In this document: positions 1 through 8,966 of the stretch, piece after piece
How positions within the stretch are numbered: position 1 is the first letter of the stretch
How the letters are laid out: each line of letters starts with the position of its first letter
Assembly (NCBI RefSeq): GCF_014062315.1
Contig: NZ_JACGLT010000007.1
Coordinates: 124,001 to 188,000 of the forward strand
Source of the DNA: Gelidibacter maritimus
GTDB taxonomy: Bacteria; Bacteroidota; Bacteroidia; Flavobacteriales; Flavobacteriaceae
DNA length: 64,000 nucleotides
Direction: 5' to 3'
The notes under the pieces: generated by a model
The model's input: the letters and a program-made list of their open reading frames with translations, nothing else
What the model was told of the DNA's origin: nothing
Database searches by the model: none
Program-made: the position numbers and the translations under genes

Positions 1-1980
1 TTTGTGGCAGATCCATTTACCTTGGAAGGTGAAAAAATAAAATTTCCAGATACTCAAAATGGCAGTAAATCACCTATCATTATTAATGCCTCTAGTACTC
101 AATTACTTAAAACCGTAAGTGAAGTGTCAATTAAGGCACTTCCCGTGAATAAAACTTTGGTGAAACTGGAAGTGAAACCGTTAAATGCTGAAGGACAAGT
201 TGTGGAAGGTTTGCAAGCCAGTGACTTTGCATTTGCAGACAATAAGCAAACGGTTCAAGTTTTAATGGAATCTAATCAGAAAACCCCTTCGATTCTTATT
301 TTATACGATGGTTCTTTTAGTATGCCAAAGGCGTATTATCAAGAAAATATGGATCTTTTTGTAGCGTCCATGGAGGAGAAGATCCTGGAAAACTTCCCCG
401 CTGCCCGAGTTGATAAATGGGTGACCACTTCACATTTGTTTACATGGTTGTTGAAAGCGTCAAGAACCAGTTACGATCTGGTTGTTTTTGCGACTGACGG
501 TCATAATGGCGATGTCTATGAAGAAAAGAATTTTATAACCTACCAAAATGGACCACCGGTTATTGTTCTTAATGTGTATAATTCGACCGAAACCCATACT
601 ATAGATACGTTTAATCAAATGGCAGCAGTAACCAATGGTTCAGTAATTGACGCGGAAGATCAGGCAGCCACTTTAGAAAAAATTGTGTCTCACGTAAACG
701 GTATGGAAATTCCGCCATACACTTTTTCATTTTATGCTATTCCCGAAGAACATCATGAGGTGGAGCTTCAAATGGATCAAAAACGTTTAAGTGCAAAAGC
801 GGAGTTCACACTAGAATTAGATTCCGCAGAAAGCAACCAAGGTATTATTGGTGTTTATCTCAACATTAAAGTTGGCAAGACACTAGTCACACGGACATTA
901 GCAGGTTGGGATCCCATTTTACAAAGAAATCAAGAACCTACAAATGCTCATTTTTTAGATGTCAAAAGTTTGATATTTGGCGGATTGAGTTTCTATTTTG
1001 AGGGTGAAGGTCCAACTTTGGCAACCTCTATTGTGGATTTACTAAAATATAAACTTTCTACGCGAGGTTGGGGCGAAGCACTTTTGAATGACGACTTAGA
1101 AACTGCTAAGATAGAATTTGAAAAGGGTGGGTATCAGTACCACTCAAAACCGATGTCATTATTGGCGCCGTTGGATGAACAGGTAACTGATAATTCTTTC
1201 ACGTTTGCCACTGGGATGCGAGTGTGTATTTATAAACAACAATTACATATTGAAGACGAAAAGACTATAGAATCCTTTGATTTTTTACCAACGTCCAATT
1301 ATGTGAGTTTTACTAATGGCAATGCCGATCCTTTTAGAATAAATATTGAAAAAACAGCACAATTGGCCGTACGGGAAGCGGCTCTTTTTGACACTAGTAC
1401 CTTAACACTTTTAAATGGAATAAGCCTTGTTGAGCGTACAAAGGCGCTTTCAAATAATTGGTATGAAAATTTGGACCGTAACAGCACGGATTACCTGTAT
1501 TGGTATGAACGTATTTATCGGGGAGATGCCAATATCAAGATATTTGATGGGTCTGGAACCCAAACGGCATTTTGGACCATTAATCCTCAAGGTGAATTGT
1601 ACGGAATTTTGAGAAATGGTACTGGCGGTGGTGGAAGTGAAGAGACGATTGCCGCGCTCAATAGATTAATGATTGTGATGCGTATCTATATCTCTGTTCT
1701 CAAAAAAATGGGAGCTTTAAGTTCCATTGGTGGAATGGCGCTTAGTATCGTTGCGGTCTACGGCGTGACCCTAGCCAAATTGTACGCCATAGTTTGTGAG
1801 TCCATTATAATTATGGATACCACAGGTATGGATGCTAAAATTGCCCAAGCCCTTAAAGAATTAGCTTTTAATGTTGCTAAAACTATTTGCTATGGCTTTG
1901 GTGGTTCCAAGCTAGATAAAATGCGTGGTTTGGATCATCTTATCAATTTTATGGGAGGAAGCACCAATCCTTACAGTTAA
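1..1980 (+). CDS. VWA-domain protein, 5' end beyond window
   Basis: The reading frame is open to the left edge, so the GTG at position 4 is probably internal and the gene starts outside the window. Counting from that GTG, residues 102-106 (D-G-S-F-S) form the DxSxS metal-ion-dependent adhesion motif of von Willebrand factor A domains, after a hydrophobic strand (SILILY), and FATDGHNGD about 60 residues later fits a later VWA metal-binding loop. About 350 residues without recognisable motifs follow. A hydrophobic stretch near residues 565-600 suggests membrane association, and a Gly-rich linker (TGGGGSEE) precedes it. VWA domains mediate metal-dependent protein binding, often in secretion or surface systems; the partner is unknown. 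Three genes for exported proteins follow on the same strand. Confidence 0.7.
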   Translation, partial: FVADPFTLEGEKIKFPDTQNGSKSPIIINASSTQLLKTVSEVSIKALPVNKTLVKLEVKPLNAEGQVVEGLQASDFAFADNKQTVQVLMESNQKTPSILILYDGSFSMPKAYYQENMDLFVASMEEKILENFPAARVDKWVTTSHLFTWLLKASRTSYDLVVFATDGHNGDVYEEKNFITYQNGPPVIVLNVYNSTETHTIDTFNQMAAVTNGSVIDAEDQAATLEKIVSHVNGMEIPPYTFSFYAIPEEHHEVELQMDQKRLSAKAEFTLELDSAESNQGIIGVYLNIKVGKTLVTRTLAGWDPILQRNQEPTNAHFLDVKSLIFGGLSFYFEGEGPTLATSIVDLLKYKLSTRGWGEALLNDDLETAKIEFEKGGYQYHSKPMSLLAPLDEQVTDNSFTFATGMRVCIYKQQLHIEDEKTIESFDFLPTSNYVSFTNGNADPFRINIEKTAQLAVREAALFDTSTLTLLNGISLVERTKALSNNWYENLDRNSTDYLYWYERIYRGDANIKIFDGSGTQTAFWTINPQGELYGILRNGTGGGGSEETIAALNRLMIVMRIYISVLKKMGALSSIGGMALSIVAVYGVTLAKLYAIVCESIIIMDTTGMDAKIAQALKELAFNVAKTICYGFGGSKLDKMRGLDHLINFMGGSTNPYS

Positions 1981-2111
1981 CTATTCTAAAACGGAGTTTT
2001 TAGCCTCCATGAAGCTCGTGAATGCTGAAATATCAATCTCAAAAAAACGAAGTTTAACTTTTGTATACATGGAGTATGACCAAGCGTCTGAAAGACTATA
2101 AATAGAAAATC

Positions 2112-3038
2112 ATGAAAACACTAAAACAAATTTTATTAGTTCTGATTCTGATTATAGGGTGTTTATCTTATTCTCAAACACCTGAGCAGGAAAAAATGAT
2201 GGAGAAAGCAGAGCGAATGCGTGATAGTATTATGAATACGCCAGAAATTAAAGCCATCATGAAACAGGCTGGGGAGATGGAAAAAAATAATAAAACGGCC
2301 CAAAAAGCAAAACCGATTCCTACAAACACCAAAATCAAAGATAAATATTGGCATAACACGCTAGCAAGCAAGGACAACAATACACTGGAAAATTGGAATA
2401 AGGGTATAGCCGATCTTGTGTTTAGTTATGCCTACGATTCGAGAAATGATAAACTCAATTATGTAAAAGTTGGCCTAATTAAATCCGATGGCACTATTGA
2501 GTTAAATCCAACTAGCGAAGTTCCTGTTTTACAACCCTTGAAGAACTTTAAGAACAGCAATGCGTTTTATGATATACACAAGCCAGATTCCTATAAATAT
2601 AGTAATGGAGATGCAGGTTTTAAACTCAATTCATACTTATTGGTCTTCCAAAATGATCAAAAAATCGGGACCTTAACCGTTGGCAACTCAGTTAAAGTAA
2701 CACGAAACCTATTAATTCCGGGAGACTTATATTTTGGTGACGAAGGTTATATACTATCATGGGTTTATGTTAATAAACCTTGCGCGATAAAGGCCCATGA
2801 AAATTGGAAAGGCGATTTAAGCAATACGGGAACACCCTTAATGGTTGAGACCACTGTAATTTATGACTTAAGCTTTAAAACCGGTTGGAATATAGTGAAA
2901 ACAGAAGTAATTGGAACTCATTATTTTCCAGATGCCCCGGAAGAGGATAGGTCAAGGTTTAAAAAACACGAGCATACCGTAGTAGCTGCAATACCTCAGG
3001 ATGCAACTTATTTTTTCAGAGCTGTACCAAACAATTGA
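2112..3038 (+). CDS. Exported protein of unknown function
   Basis: 308 residues. The first 22 residues are a strong export signal (short basic start, then a run of Leu/Ile). Cleavage could be after SYSQ by signal peptidase I, or at Cys17 (I-I-G-C fits a lipobox), giving a lipoprotein. A charged, Met/Lys-rich segment follows (residues 25-75), then a soluble domain without motifs I recognise. Its second half (DLSFKTGWNIVKTEVIG) has the same pattern as NLNLKTGFNFIEYKIEN in the next gene, so the two look like distant paralogues. It starts 131 bp after the VWA gene. No function is assigned. Confidence 0.7.
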   Translation: MKTLKQILLVLILIIGCLSYSQTPEQEKMMEKAERMRDSIMNTPEIKAIMKQAGEMEKNNKTAQKAKPIPTNTKIKDKYWHNTLASKDNNTLENWNKGIADLVFSYAYDSRNDKLNYVKVGLIKSDGTIELNPTSEVPVLQPLKNFKNSNAFYDIHKPDSYKYSNGDAGFKLNSYLLVFQNDQKIGTLTVGNSVKVTRNLLIPGDLYFGDEGYILSWVYVNKPCAIKAHENWKGDLSNTGTPLMVETTVIYDLSFKTGWNIVKTEVIGTHYFPDAPEEDRSRFKKHEHTVVAAIPQDATYFFRAVPNN

Positions 3039-3150
3039 AGTGTGCATTAGAAACGAAAGCTATAGTGCGAAAACGGCAAATATAAAATTGTCGATGTGTA
3101 TTAAAATCAAAAAAGCTAAAAAAAACATTAAAAAACTAAAAGCTAATCTT

Positions 3151-3855
3151 ATGAAAACATCATTTTTAATTATCAGTTTTTTATTTGCCACCATAGGCTT
3201 TGCTCAAAGCCAGCCAAAATTAGAGGATTATGCGTTGGCTAACTCAGATGTAAATGTGGTCGTATTTCCTTTTGGCATGGACAATCCTGTTAAAATTGGG
3301 ACGGTATCAAAATCAGGACACATCAATTTTGAGTTTCCTACTGAGCTTCCAAAGATTTCAAAAGAAACTCAAGAAAACTTTATGAACGACTTGGCTTATA
3401 CCCTTTTCGACGTTTGCGATGATGGAAAAGACATGATTTCAGATAAAGATAACCGTCCATCTTTTGAAGCCGGAATGTTATCGCTAGCTACTACTGATCA
3501 TCCTTATGCAGGTGTTATAACAGCCATTTCTGATGAAGCATTAATGCCTTGGATAACTGATCCTGGCTATGAGGAACCTGTTTTAGGTTCATACTTTGAA
3601 TTGATTTATGTGACTTCAATTTTTCATTATGAAGGTGAGTGTGTCCAAACCCGCTCCAGCATGAGTGATGATCCGGATATGGAAATTACTTACAGTTTTA
3701 ACCTGAATTTGAAAACAGGCTTTAATTTTATCGAATATAAAATTGAGAATATTCATGAAACAGACCCAGAGATGATGGCTTCTTTTCCTGATGTAATTTC
3801 GGTGACTTCTGTAGAGGGGATACCCAATTGCAAATGGATAGGAAAATATTTTTAG
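3151..3855 (+). CDS. Exported protein of unknown function
   Basis: 234 residues from the ATG at 3151. The frame is open further upstream to 3001, but that would overlap the previous gene and put 50 Lys-rich residues before a textbook signal peptide (MKTSFLIISFLFATIGFAQ), so 3151 is the better start. After cleavage the protein is acidic and probably periplasmic or surface exposed. It shares the K-T-G-(W/F)-N-(I/F) segment near its C-terminus with the preceding gene, suggesting duplication. No family recognised. Confidence 0.7.
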   Translation: MKTSFLIISFLFATIGFAQSQPKLEDYALANSDVNVVVFPFGMDNPVKIGTVSKSGHINFEFPTELPKISKETQENFMNDLAYTLFDVCDDGKDMISDKDNRPSFEAGMLSLATTDHPYAGVITAISDEALMPWITDPGYEEPVLGSYFELIYVTSIFHYEGECVQTRSSMSDDPDMEITYSFNLNLKTGFNFIEYKIENIHETDPEMMASFPDVISVTSVEGIPNCKWIGKYF

Positions 3856-4407
3856 ACAAGGTTGGTGAGTTTATATCGCCACAGCATGTTTATGTATGAT
3901 TTATATCCTAAGCGATAAATATTCTGAAATAAATATAAGTCGAATTGAAGTCTTCAGGATGCAATTATTAAGATTTTCATTCTTAATTACTTCTGCTATA
4001 ATAGAATGAAAATGACAAGTCGCTATAATTTAACAACATACAATTGCTGTTGTCTATTTTTTTTCATATTTTTATTTTCTGAGCAATAATAGCATTGCAT
4101 TTATTTGAACATATTCTCCACGAATTTAAAGCGCTCCTAAACCTGATTTTTACGATGCGCTTTTAACCATTTTTCAGTACTACTGGATTAACACCCTTAG
4201 ATTAATAGCAAGATAAAAGTGTCTTTTATATAATACAAAACTGTGACCTGTTTTAGGCATAAGTGTATGCTAAAAGCTTTTTTGTTGCTATGGAAACTAT
4301 CATAAGATTAAAGTAAAGAACCTTAGTAAAAATAAGATTTGCAAAGACTAAGGTATTAATCATTATGGAATACTAACATCATATTTTATAATTTAAAATT
4401 AAGTCAA
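3856..4407. other. AT-rich intergenic region
   Basis: No coding frame with a plausible start and length is seen. The only structure is an 11-bp inverted repeat, 3973-3983 with 4003-4013 (ATTTTCATTCT / AGAATGAAAAT), about 120 bp after the preceding stop. It lacks a following T-run, so a terminator role is uncertain. The promoter of the next gene should lie in the right part. Confidence 0.5.
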
Positions 4408-5235
4408 ATGAAAACTCTAAATCACATGAAAACTCTTAACTATAGAATGCTATTGGTATGTCTCTTTTCGCTATGTTTTATTCCAACTTCTAAGGCACAA
4501 TTCCTAAAACGGCTTAAAAAACGGGTAGAACAAAAGGTTGAAAATGCGGTTATTGAAAAAACAGCCAATAAAGCGGCTGAAAAAGCGTCTCAATCTATGG
4601 ATAAAATGTTTGAGATCAATCCATTTGGGGCTGGTGGAGAAAAGGCAGATCCGTCGCTTATTGCTAATAATTACGACTTTACATGGAAATACTCGCTAAA
4701 AATGTCCACTGCTGAAGGCGAAGTCATTTTTGATTATTACCTCAAACCTGACGCACCTTACTTCGGATTTACTTCTGCCATGATGGATAATATGTTTACC
4801 GTTATGGACAATGAGCATAATATTATGGCCGTGTTTATGGATTCTGAAGGGAACAATATTGGTATGGCCCATAAAATGCCAGATTTGGATATGGAAGAAG
4901 TTAACCAAGAAACAGAACAATTCACTTTTGAAACCTTACCAAACAAAACCATTAATGGCTACGATTGTAAAGGTGTAAAAGCTATAAATGAAGAGTATGA
5001 AATGATTATGTATTTTACTACAGAAGCTGAAGTGAGCTTTGATGATATCTATAAAAACACTAAAACCAAAGTTCCTGATGCGCTCAAAGATTATTTTAAC
5101 CCAGATGATAAGGTTCTCATGATCCATATGGATATGAAAAATTTAAAAAATAAAAAAGAAAATGCAACCATGGAATGTATTGGTCTGGAGGAAGTTAAAA
5201 GATCAATCAAGAAATCGGATTATAAATTTATGTAG
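4408..5235 (+). CDS. Exported DUF4412-like protein
   Basis: 275 residues. The N-terminus begins with a duplicated MKT-L-N segment: ATGs at 4408 and 4429 each start with MKTLN, and the second gives the more typical signal peptide (MKTLNYRMLLVCLFSLCFIPTSKAQ), so 4429 may be the real start. A Lys/Ala-rich amphipathic helix follows (residues 32-65), then a beta-rich domain whose layout (a Met-rich centre, then NGYDCKG, then a C-terminal segment on conversion of Met-rich strands) resembles the DUF4412 proteins common in Bacteroidota; function unknown. A strong terminator follows at 5290. Confidence 0.65.
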   Translation: MKTLNHMKTLNYRMLLVCLFSLCFIPTSKAQFLKRLKKRVEQKVENAVIEKTANKAAEKASQSMDKMFEINPFGAGGEKADPSLIANNYDFTWKYSLKMSTAEGEVIFDYYLKPDAPYFGFTSAMMDNMFTVMDNEHNIMAVFMDSEGNNIGMAHKMPDLDMEEVNQETEQFTFETLPNKTINGYDCKGVKAINEEYEMIMYFTTEAEVSFDDIYKNTKTKVPDALKDYFNPDDKVLMIHMDMKNLKNKKENATMECIGLEEVKRSIKKSDYKFM

Positions 5236-5289
5236 GAGTTAAAGTTATAGAGAGAAATTTTTAAAACAATTTGTAAAATCATTAATTTT

Positions 5290-5323
5290 AAACACGTTCA
5301 ATTTAAATATGAACGTGTTTTTT
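5290..5323 (+). terminator. Rho-independent terminator
   Basis: Perfect 11-bp stem, 5290-5300 (AAACACGTTCA) with 5310-5320 (TGAACGTGTTT), 9-nt AT loop, then T-run to 5323. It lies 55 bp after the DUF4412-like gene. An upstream in-frame ATG at 5309 of the next gene falls inside this hairpin, which argues for the start at 5324. Confidence 0.8.
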
Positions 5324-5686
5324 ATGAATATTGAACAACTTCGCCACTATTGTATTTCAAAAAAGGAGGTCACTGAAGAGTTTCCATTTGATGCGGATAC
5401 GCTCGTTTTTAAGGTGGCGGGTAAAATATTTGCCCTCATAGGTTTAAAAAAATGGGACGCTGGACAAAAATTTATCAATCTAAAATGCGATCCTGATTAT
5501 GCCGAAGAGTTGCGTGCTGAATATGAGGCCATCACTCCTGGCTACCACATGAGTAAAAAACATTGGAATTCTGTCGATTTAACCATGGGCGATATTTCAT
5601 CTAAATTCCTCACGGAGCTCATTGACCATTCCTACGCTATGGTGGTCAAAGCACTGCCCAAAACGATGCGGGATTCCTTAAATTAA
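5324..5686 (+). CDS. MmcQ/YjbR family protein
   Basis: 120 residues from ATG 5324. The family pattern is clear: an early Glu-Phe-Pro-Phe (EEFPFDADTLVFKV), the beta strand KIFALIGL, the KCDP segment, then ITPGYHMSKKHWNSV and a C-terminal DHSYAMVVKALPK. These small proteins have a fold related to CyaY and are described as double-wing DNA-binding-like; the biological role is poorly defined. The first ATG at 5309 lies in the upstream terminator hairpin and is disfavoured. Since the gene starts directly after that terminator, its own promoter is not obvious. Confidence 0.85.
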   Translation: MNIEQLRHYCISKKEVTEEFPFDADTLVFKVAGKIFALIGLKKWDAGQKFINLKCDPDYAEELRAEYEAITPGYHMSKKHWNSVDLTMGDISSKFLTELIDHSYAMVVKALPKTMRDSLN

Positions 5687-5801
5687 AGCTCAGGATTCAA
5701 AAGTCAAAATTGCAAGTTTCAAGTTCAAAAAGTTCTATCTTTGGAAAATCAAAACCTTTAATTGGAATTTCAAGTTCTATTAATCTTCAATCGTTACTCT
5801 T

Positions 5802-6380
5802 ATGTCTGTTTTACAAATGCTTCAAGATCGAAGCAACAATACTTGTGAACTATGTGGTTCTAAAGAAAATCTATCACAATACACCATTCCACCATCGCTG
5901 AATGAAAATGTAGCCAATGATGTGTTGGTCTGTAAAACCTGTTTGGACCAAATTGAAGGTACTGTTGAGATGGATGCCAACCATTGGCGTTGCCTGAATG
6001 ATAGTATGTGGAGTGAGCATGTGGCTGTACAAATCATGGCTTGGCGAATGCTTCAACGTTTAAGAAACGAAGGCTGGCCAAAAGATTTGTTGGACATGAT
6101 GTATTTGGATGATGATGCTATGGCATTGGCAAGAGCCACGGGCGAGCATGAGGACGAGGCTGCCAAAATCATTCACCGCGATGTAAATGGCGTGGTCTTG
6201 GAAGCCGGTGATTCGGTGGTGCTGATCAAGGATTTAAAGGTTAAAGGCTCAAGTATGGTTGCCAAACAAGGCACAGCCGTTAGAAACATCCGATTGGATC
6301 ATGAAAATGCCGAGTTTATTGAAGGTCGTGTTGACGGCCAACAGATTGTCATTATCACTAAATATGTTAAAAAGAATTGA
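5802..6380 (+). CDS. PhnA-type zinc-ribbon protein (YjdM family)
   Basis: 192 residues. The N-terminus carries a zinc ribbon (Cys15-x2-Cys18 and Cys44-x2-Cys47), and the C-terminal third holds the PhnA domain pattern, DVNGVVLEAGDSVVLIKDLKVKG followed by KQGTAVRNIRL. Despite the name, PhnA proteins are not established phosphonate enzymes. The central helix-rich part (residues 60-125, with WRMLQRL) is typical of the longer flavobacterial versions. It lies 115 bp after the MmcQ gene in DNA with several TCAAGTTC-like short repeats (5715-5780). Confidence 0.85.
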   Translation: MSVLQMLQDRSNNTCELCGSKENLSQYTIPPSLNENVANDVLVCKTCLDQIEGTVEMDANHWRCLNDSMWSEHVAVQIMAWRMLQRLRNEGWPKDLLDMMYLDDDAMALARATGEHEDEAAKIIHRDVNGVVLEAGDSVVLIKDLKVKGSSMVAKQGTAVRNIRLDHENAEFIEGRVDGQQIVIITKYVKKN

Positions 6381-6393
6381 TTCTTATAAGTAA

Positions 6394-6433
6394 GATAGAT
6401 TGAAATCTCATTCTTATGAAGTTTCAATCTATC
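6394..6433. terminator. Convergent stem-loop, probable bidirectional terminator
   Basis: Perfect 12-bp stem 6394-6405 (GATAGATTGAAA) with 6422-6433 (TTTCAATCTATC), 16-nt loop. It sits between the PhnA gene and a small gene on the opposite strand, so it could end both transcripts, although no long T-run is present. Confidence 0.55.
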
Positions 6434-6451
6434 GCAATGCCAACCCACCCA

Positions 6452-6601
6452 TCACTTGTCTTCATCCTTGTCATTTCTTCGGAAAAGTCCAAATCCAAAA
6501 GGCAACATTAAAAACAGAAAGAAAAACTTTCCAGAGAGAACGCCATAAATGGTAATTAGGGCTGCTATGGTCAGGAGGATCCAGACATATTTTGTTTTCA
6601 T
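6452..6601 (-). CDS. Small membrane protein (49 aa)
   Basis: A complete small frame on the minus strand: ATG at 6601, TGA at 6452-6454. The product starts MKTKYVWILLTIAALI, is hydrophobic to about residue 40, and ends in a charged tail (RRNDKDEDK). That gives one or two membrane segments and a cytoplasmic-type basic/acidic tail, which is unlikely to arise by chance in AT-rich DNA. Function unknown. It converges with the PhnA gene across a shared stem-loop. Short length is the main reason for doubt. Confidence 0.6.
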   Translation of the reverse strand: MKTKYVWILLTIAALITIYGVLSGKFFFLFLMLPFGFGLFRRNDKDEDK

Positions 6602-6978
6602 ACTACAGAAGTTTTCTGTCAACAAAGACTATCATTTCAAAAGCCAGATTAGAAGTGTTGATTTATAGTTTCAAATATTAGAAATTCCTGACGTTTCAAC
6701 AATAATAACCATTTAATTTTTTAAAGTCGCCTATAGTTCCATCAGGTAAAATGCTGATGAAGTTAAAAGCATATGAGTAGGATATCTAAAATTATAATAG
6801 ACGTAAATAGTCAAAAATATTCCAAAATAGATATTATTTTATCTTATTATAGGCCATGGCACAAGCTCATCAGGATAAGTTGCGTCTTTTAAGCCGATTT
6901 GATTAAATTTGTTTTGTTGGGTTTGATCTATTGATTTTGCTCATGCACTTGTTACCAAAACATAATCAGAAATATCTT
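6602..6978. other. Intergenic region
   Basis: No further gene or repeat is seen here. It should hold the promoters of the small minus-strand gene and of the DUF885 gene, but no good match to TTTG-N19-TAnnTTTG was found by eye. Confidence 0.4.
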
Positions 6979-8706
6979 ATGAAAGTTTTACAACCGATTC
7001 TCGTCACACTTTTACTTTTCCTTTTTTCGATTCAGAATACATCTTCTCAAAACTCTCAGATGGTCTTGGATAGTGTGATTAAGAAATACGAACAGCATAG
7101 AGGTTACGATAGACATGTCTATCCTTTAGGATTGTATACCAAAGAGTATTATAAGTCTGAAGCTGAATTTGCCCAGCAAGTACTGGATGAACTTAATAAG
7201 GTAGAGACTGCAGATTTGAGTGAAACCGAAAAAATCTCTGCGGATCTTTTGGGGTTTGTATTGAATGATAAAATTAATTATTACAAGTTTGAACAATATT
7301 TAAACCCGTTGCTGTCCGACACTGGCTTTCATACCAACCTAACCTATCAGGTCAGGCCGTTGGCAAACTATGCGCAAGTCAAAGGGTATTTAAACCGATT
7401 GAATGCCATTCCGCAATTTGTAAGTCAGAACCTTGAAAACTTAAGGGAAGGTTTGGAAAAAGGAGTGTCACAACCTTTGGTCATTTTTAAAGGTTATGAA
7501 TCGACTTATAACGATCATATTGTGTCTGATTTTGAAGATAGTTTCTATTATTCACCATTTAAGAACTTGCCGAATGATTTGACTAAAGCTCAAAAGGATT
7601 CCGTACTGAGCGCTGCTAAAATAACCATCGAAACGAAGGTGACCCCCGAATTTAAGCGGATTAAAAACTTTTTCGAAACAGAATATTTCCCTAAAACAAG
7701 AACAACGTTAGGAGTTTCCGAAACGCCTAATGGAAAGGCGTTCTATCAAAATAGAATTGACTTTTATACAACCAGCACGCAATATACAGCGGATGATATC
7801 CATCAAATTGGATTACGTGAAGTGGCGCGGATCAAAGCAGAGATGGAACAAATTATCAAAGAATTGAAGTTTGAAGGTAGCTTTGCCGATTTCTTTCATT
7901 TTTTAAGAACAGATAAGCAATTTTATGCTGAAACGCCTGAGCAATTGCTGATGATTGCCCGCGATATGGCAAAACGAGCGGATGCCCAATTACCACGTTA
8001 TTTTAAAACCCTGCCCCGTAAACCTTATGGCGTGGCGCCAGTGCCTGATGCCATTGCTCCAAAATACACGGCAGGACGCTATATTGGAACCTCAAAAGAA
8101 AGTACGGAACCAGGCTATTATTGGGTAAATACTTACGATTTACCCAGCAGAACACTGTACACTCTACCCGCATTAACCGTTCATGAGGCTGTGCCAGGTC
8201 ATCATCTGCAAGGCAGTTTAAATAATGAATTGGGCGATAGTATTCCGCGGTTTAGAAAAAATCTATACCTCTCCGCTTATGGTGAAGGTTGGGGTTTATA
8301 TTGCGAATTTTTGGCGGATGAAATGGGTATGTACACAACCCCTTATGAGCAGTTTGGCAAATTGACCTACGAAATGTGGCGCGCTTGTAGGTTGGTGGTT
8401 GACACCGGAATCCATGCCAAAGGATGGACCCGTGAGCAAGTGGTGGACTATATGTCGTCAAATACCGCCTTGTCTATGCACGAGGTCAATACGGAAACAG
8501 ATAGGTATATTTCTTGGCCTGGTCAAGCCTTGTCTTATAAAATGGGAGAATTGAAAATAAGGGAGTTGCGCAAAAAAGCAGAAACCGAACTAGGCGCCAA
8601 TTTTGACATCAGAGCTTTCCATGAAATTATTCTGGAACAAGGCACTGTAACCTTGGCGATTATGGAAGAACGGGTGAATGATTATATCAAGAGGTCTAAA
8701 AAATAA
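6979..8706 (+). CDS. DUF885 family metallopeptidase-like exported protein
   Basis: 575 residues from ATG 6979; this start gives a normal signal peptide (MKVLQPILVTLLLFLFS), whereas the frame from 6931 adds 16 residues before it. The DUF885 signature is present: HEAVPGHH at residues 402-409 (HExxPGH zinc-binding type), then the downstream YGEGWGLYCEFLADEMG segment whose Glu would be a further ligand. Family members are predicted zinc-dependent carboxypeptidase-like enzymes and length is typical. It stands alone, with 250 bp to the next gene. Likely a periplasmic peptide-degrading enzyme; substrate unknown. Confidence 0.85.
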   Translation: MKVLQPILVTLLLFLFSIQNTSSQNSQMVLDSVIKKYEQHRGYDRHVYPLGLYTKEYYKSEAEFAQQVLDELNKVETADLSETEKISADLLGFVLNDKINYYKFEQYLNPLLSDTGFHTNLTYQVRPLANYAQVKGYLNRLNAIPQFVSQNLENLREGLEKGVSQPLVIFKGYESTYNDHIVSDFEDSFYYSPFKNLPNDLTKAQKDSVLSAAKITIETKVTPEFKRIKNFFETEYFPKTRTTLGVSETPNGKAFYQNRIDFYTTSTQYTADDIHQIGLREVARIKAEMEQIIKELKFEGSFADFFHFLRTDKQFYAETPEQLLMIARDMAKRADAQLPRYFKTLPRKPYGVAPVPDAIAPKYTAGRYIGTSKESTEPGYYWVNTYDLPSRTLYTLPALTVHEAVPGHHLQGSLNNELGDSIPRFRKNLYLSAYGEGWGLYCEFLADEMGMYTTPYEQFGKLTYEMWRACRLVVDTGIHAKGWTREQVVDYMSSNTALSMHEVNTETDRYISWPGQALSYKMGELKIRELRKKAETELGANFDIRAFHEIILEQGTVTLAIMEERVNDYIKRSKK

Positions 8707-8966
8707 GTTGAACGAAGGTCTTGTATATCGTTTTTACAAAACACAATGTGTGTTAAGTATCTTATCTTAAAATGTGTAGCGAAAAACTGAAGTGAGCTTG
8801 GCTTTTGAAAGTGTCTTTCTTTATTAATAAAGCGCATGACACGCTAAATTGACTATTGTTTATAGTTATCGTAATTAGGGGAATATCTTTTGACCTACCA
8901 TCCTAAAACTCGGATTTGAATACAATCCATCGGCTTTTGGATTTCAGGCCTTAAAAATTGATCATT

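Noticed and set aside
5710-5901. 63-codon frame before the PhnA gene
   Set aside because: Low-complexity Ser/Phe composition and overlap with the PhnA start; judged non-coding.
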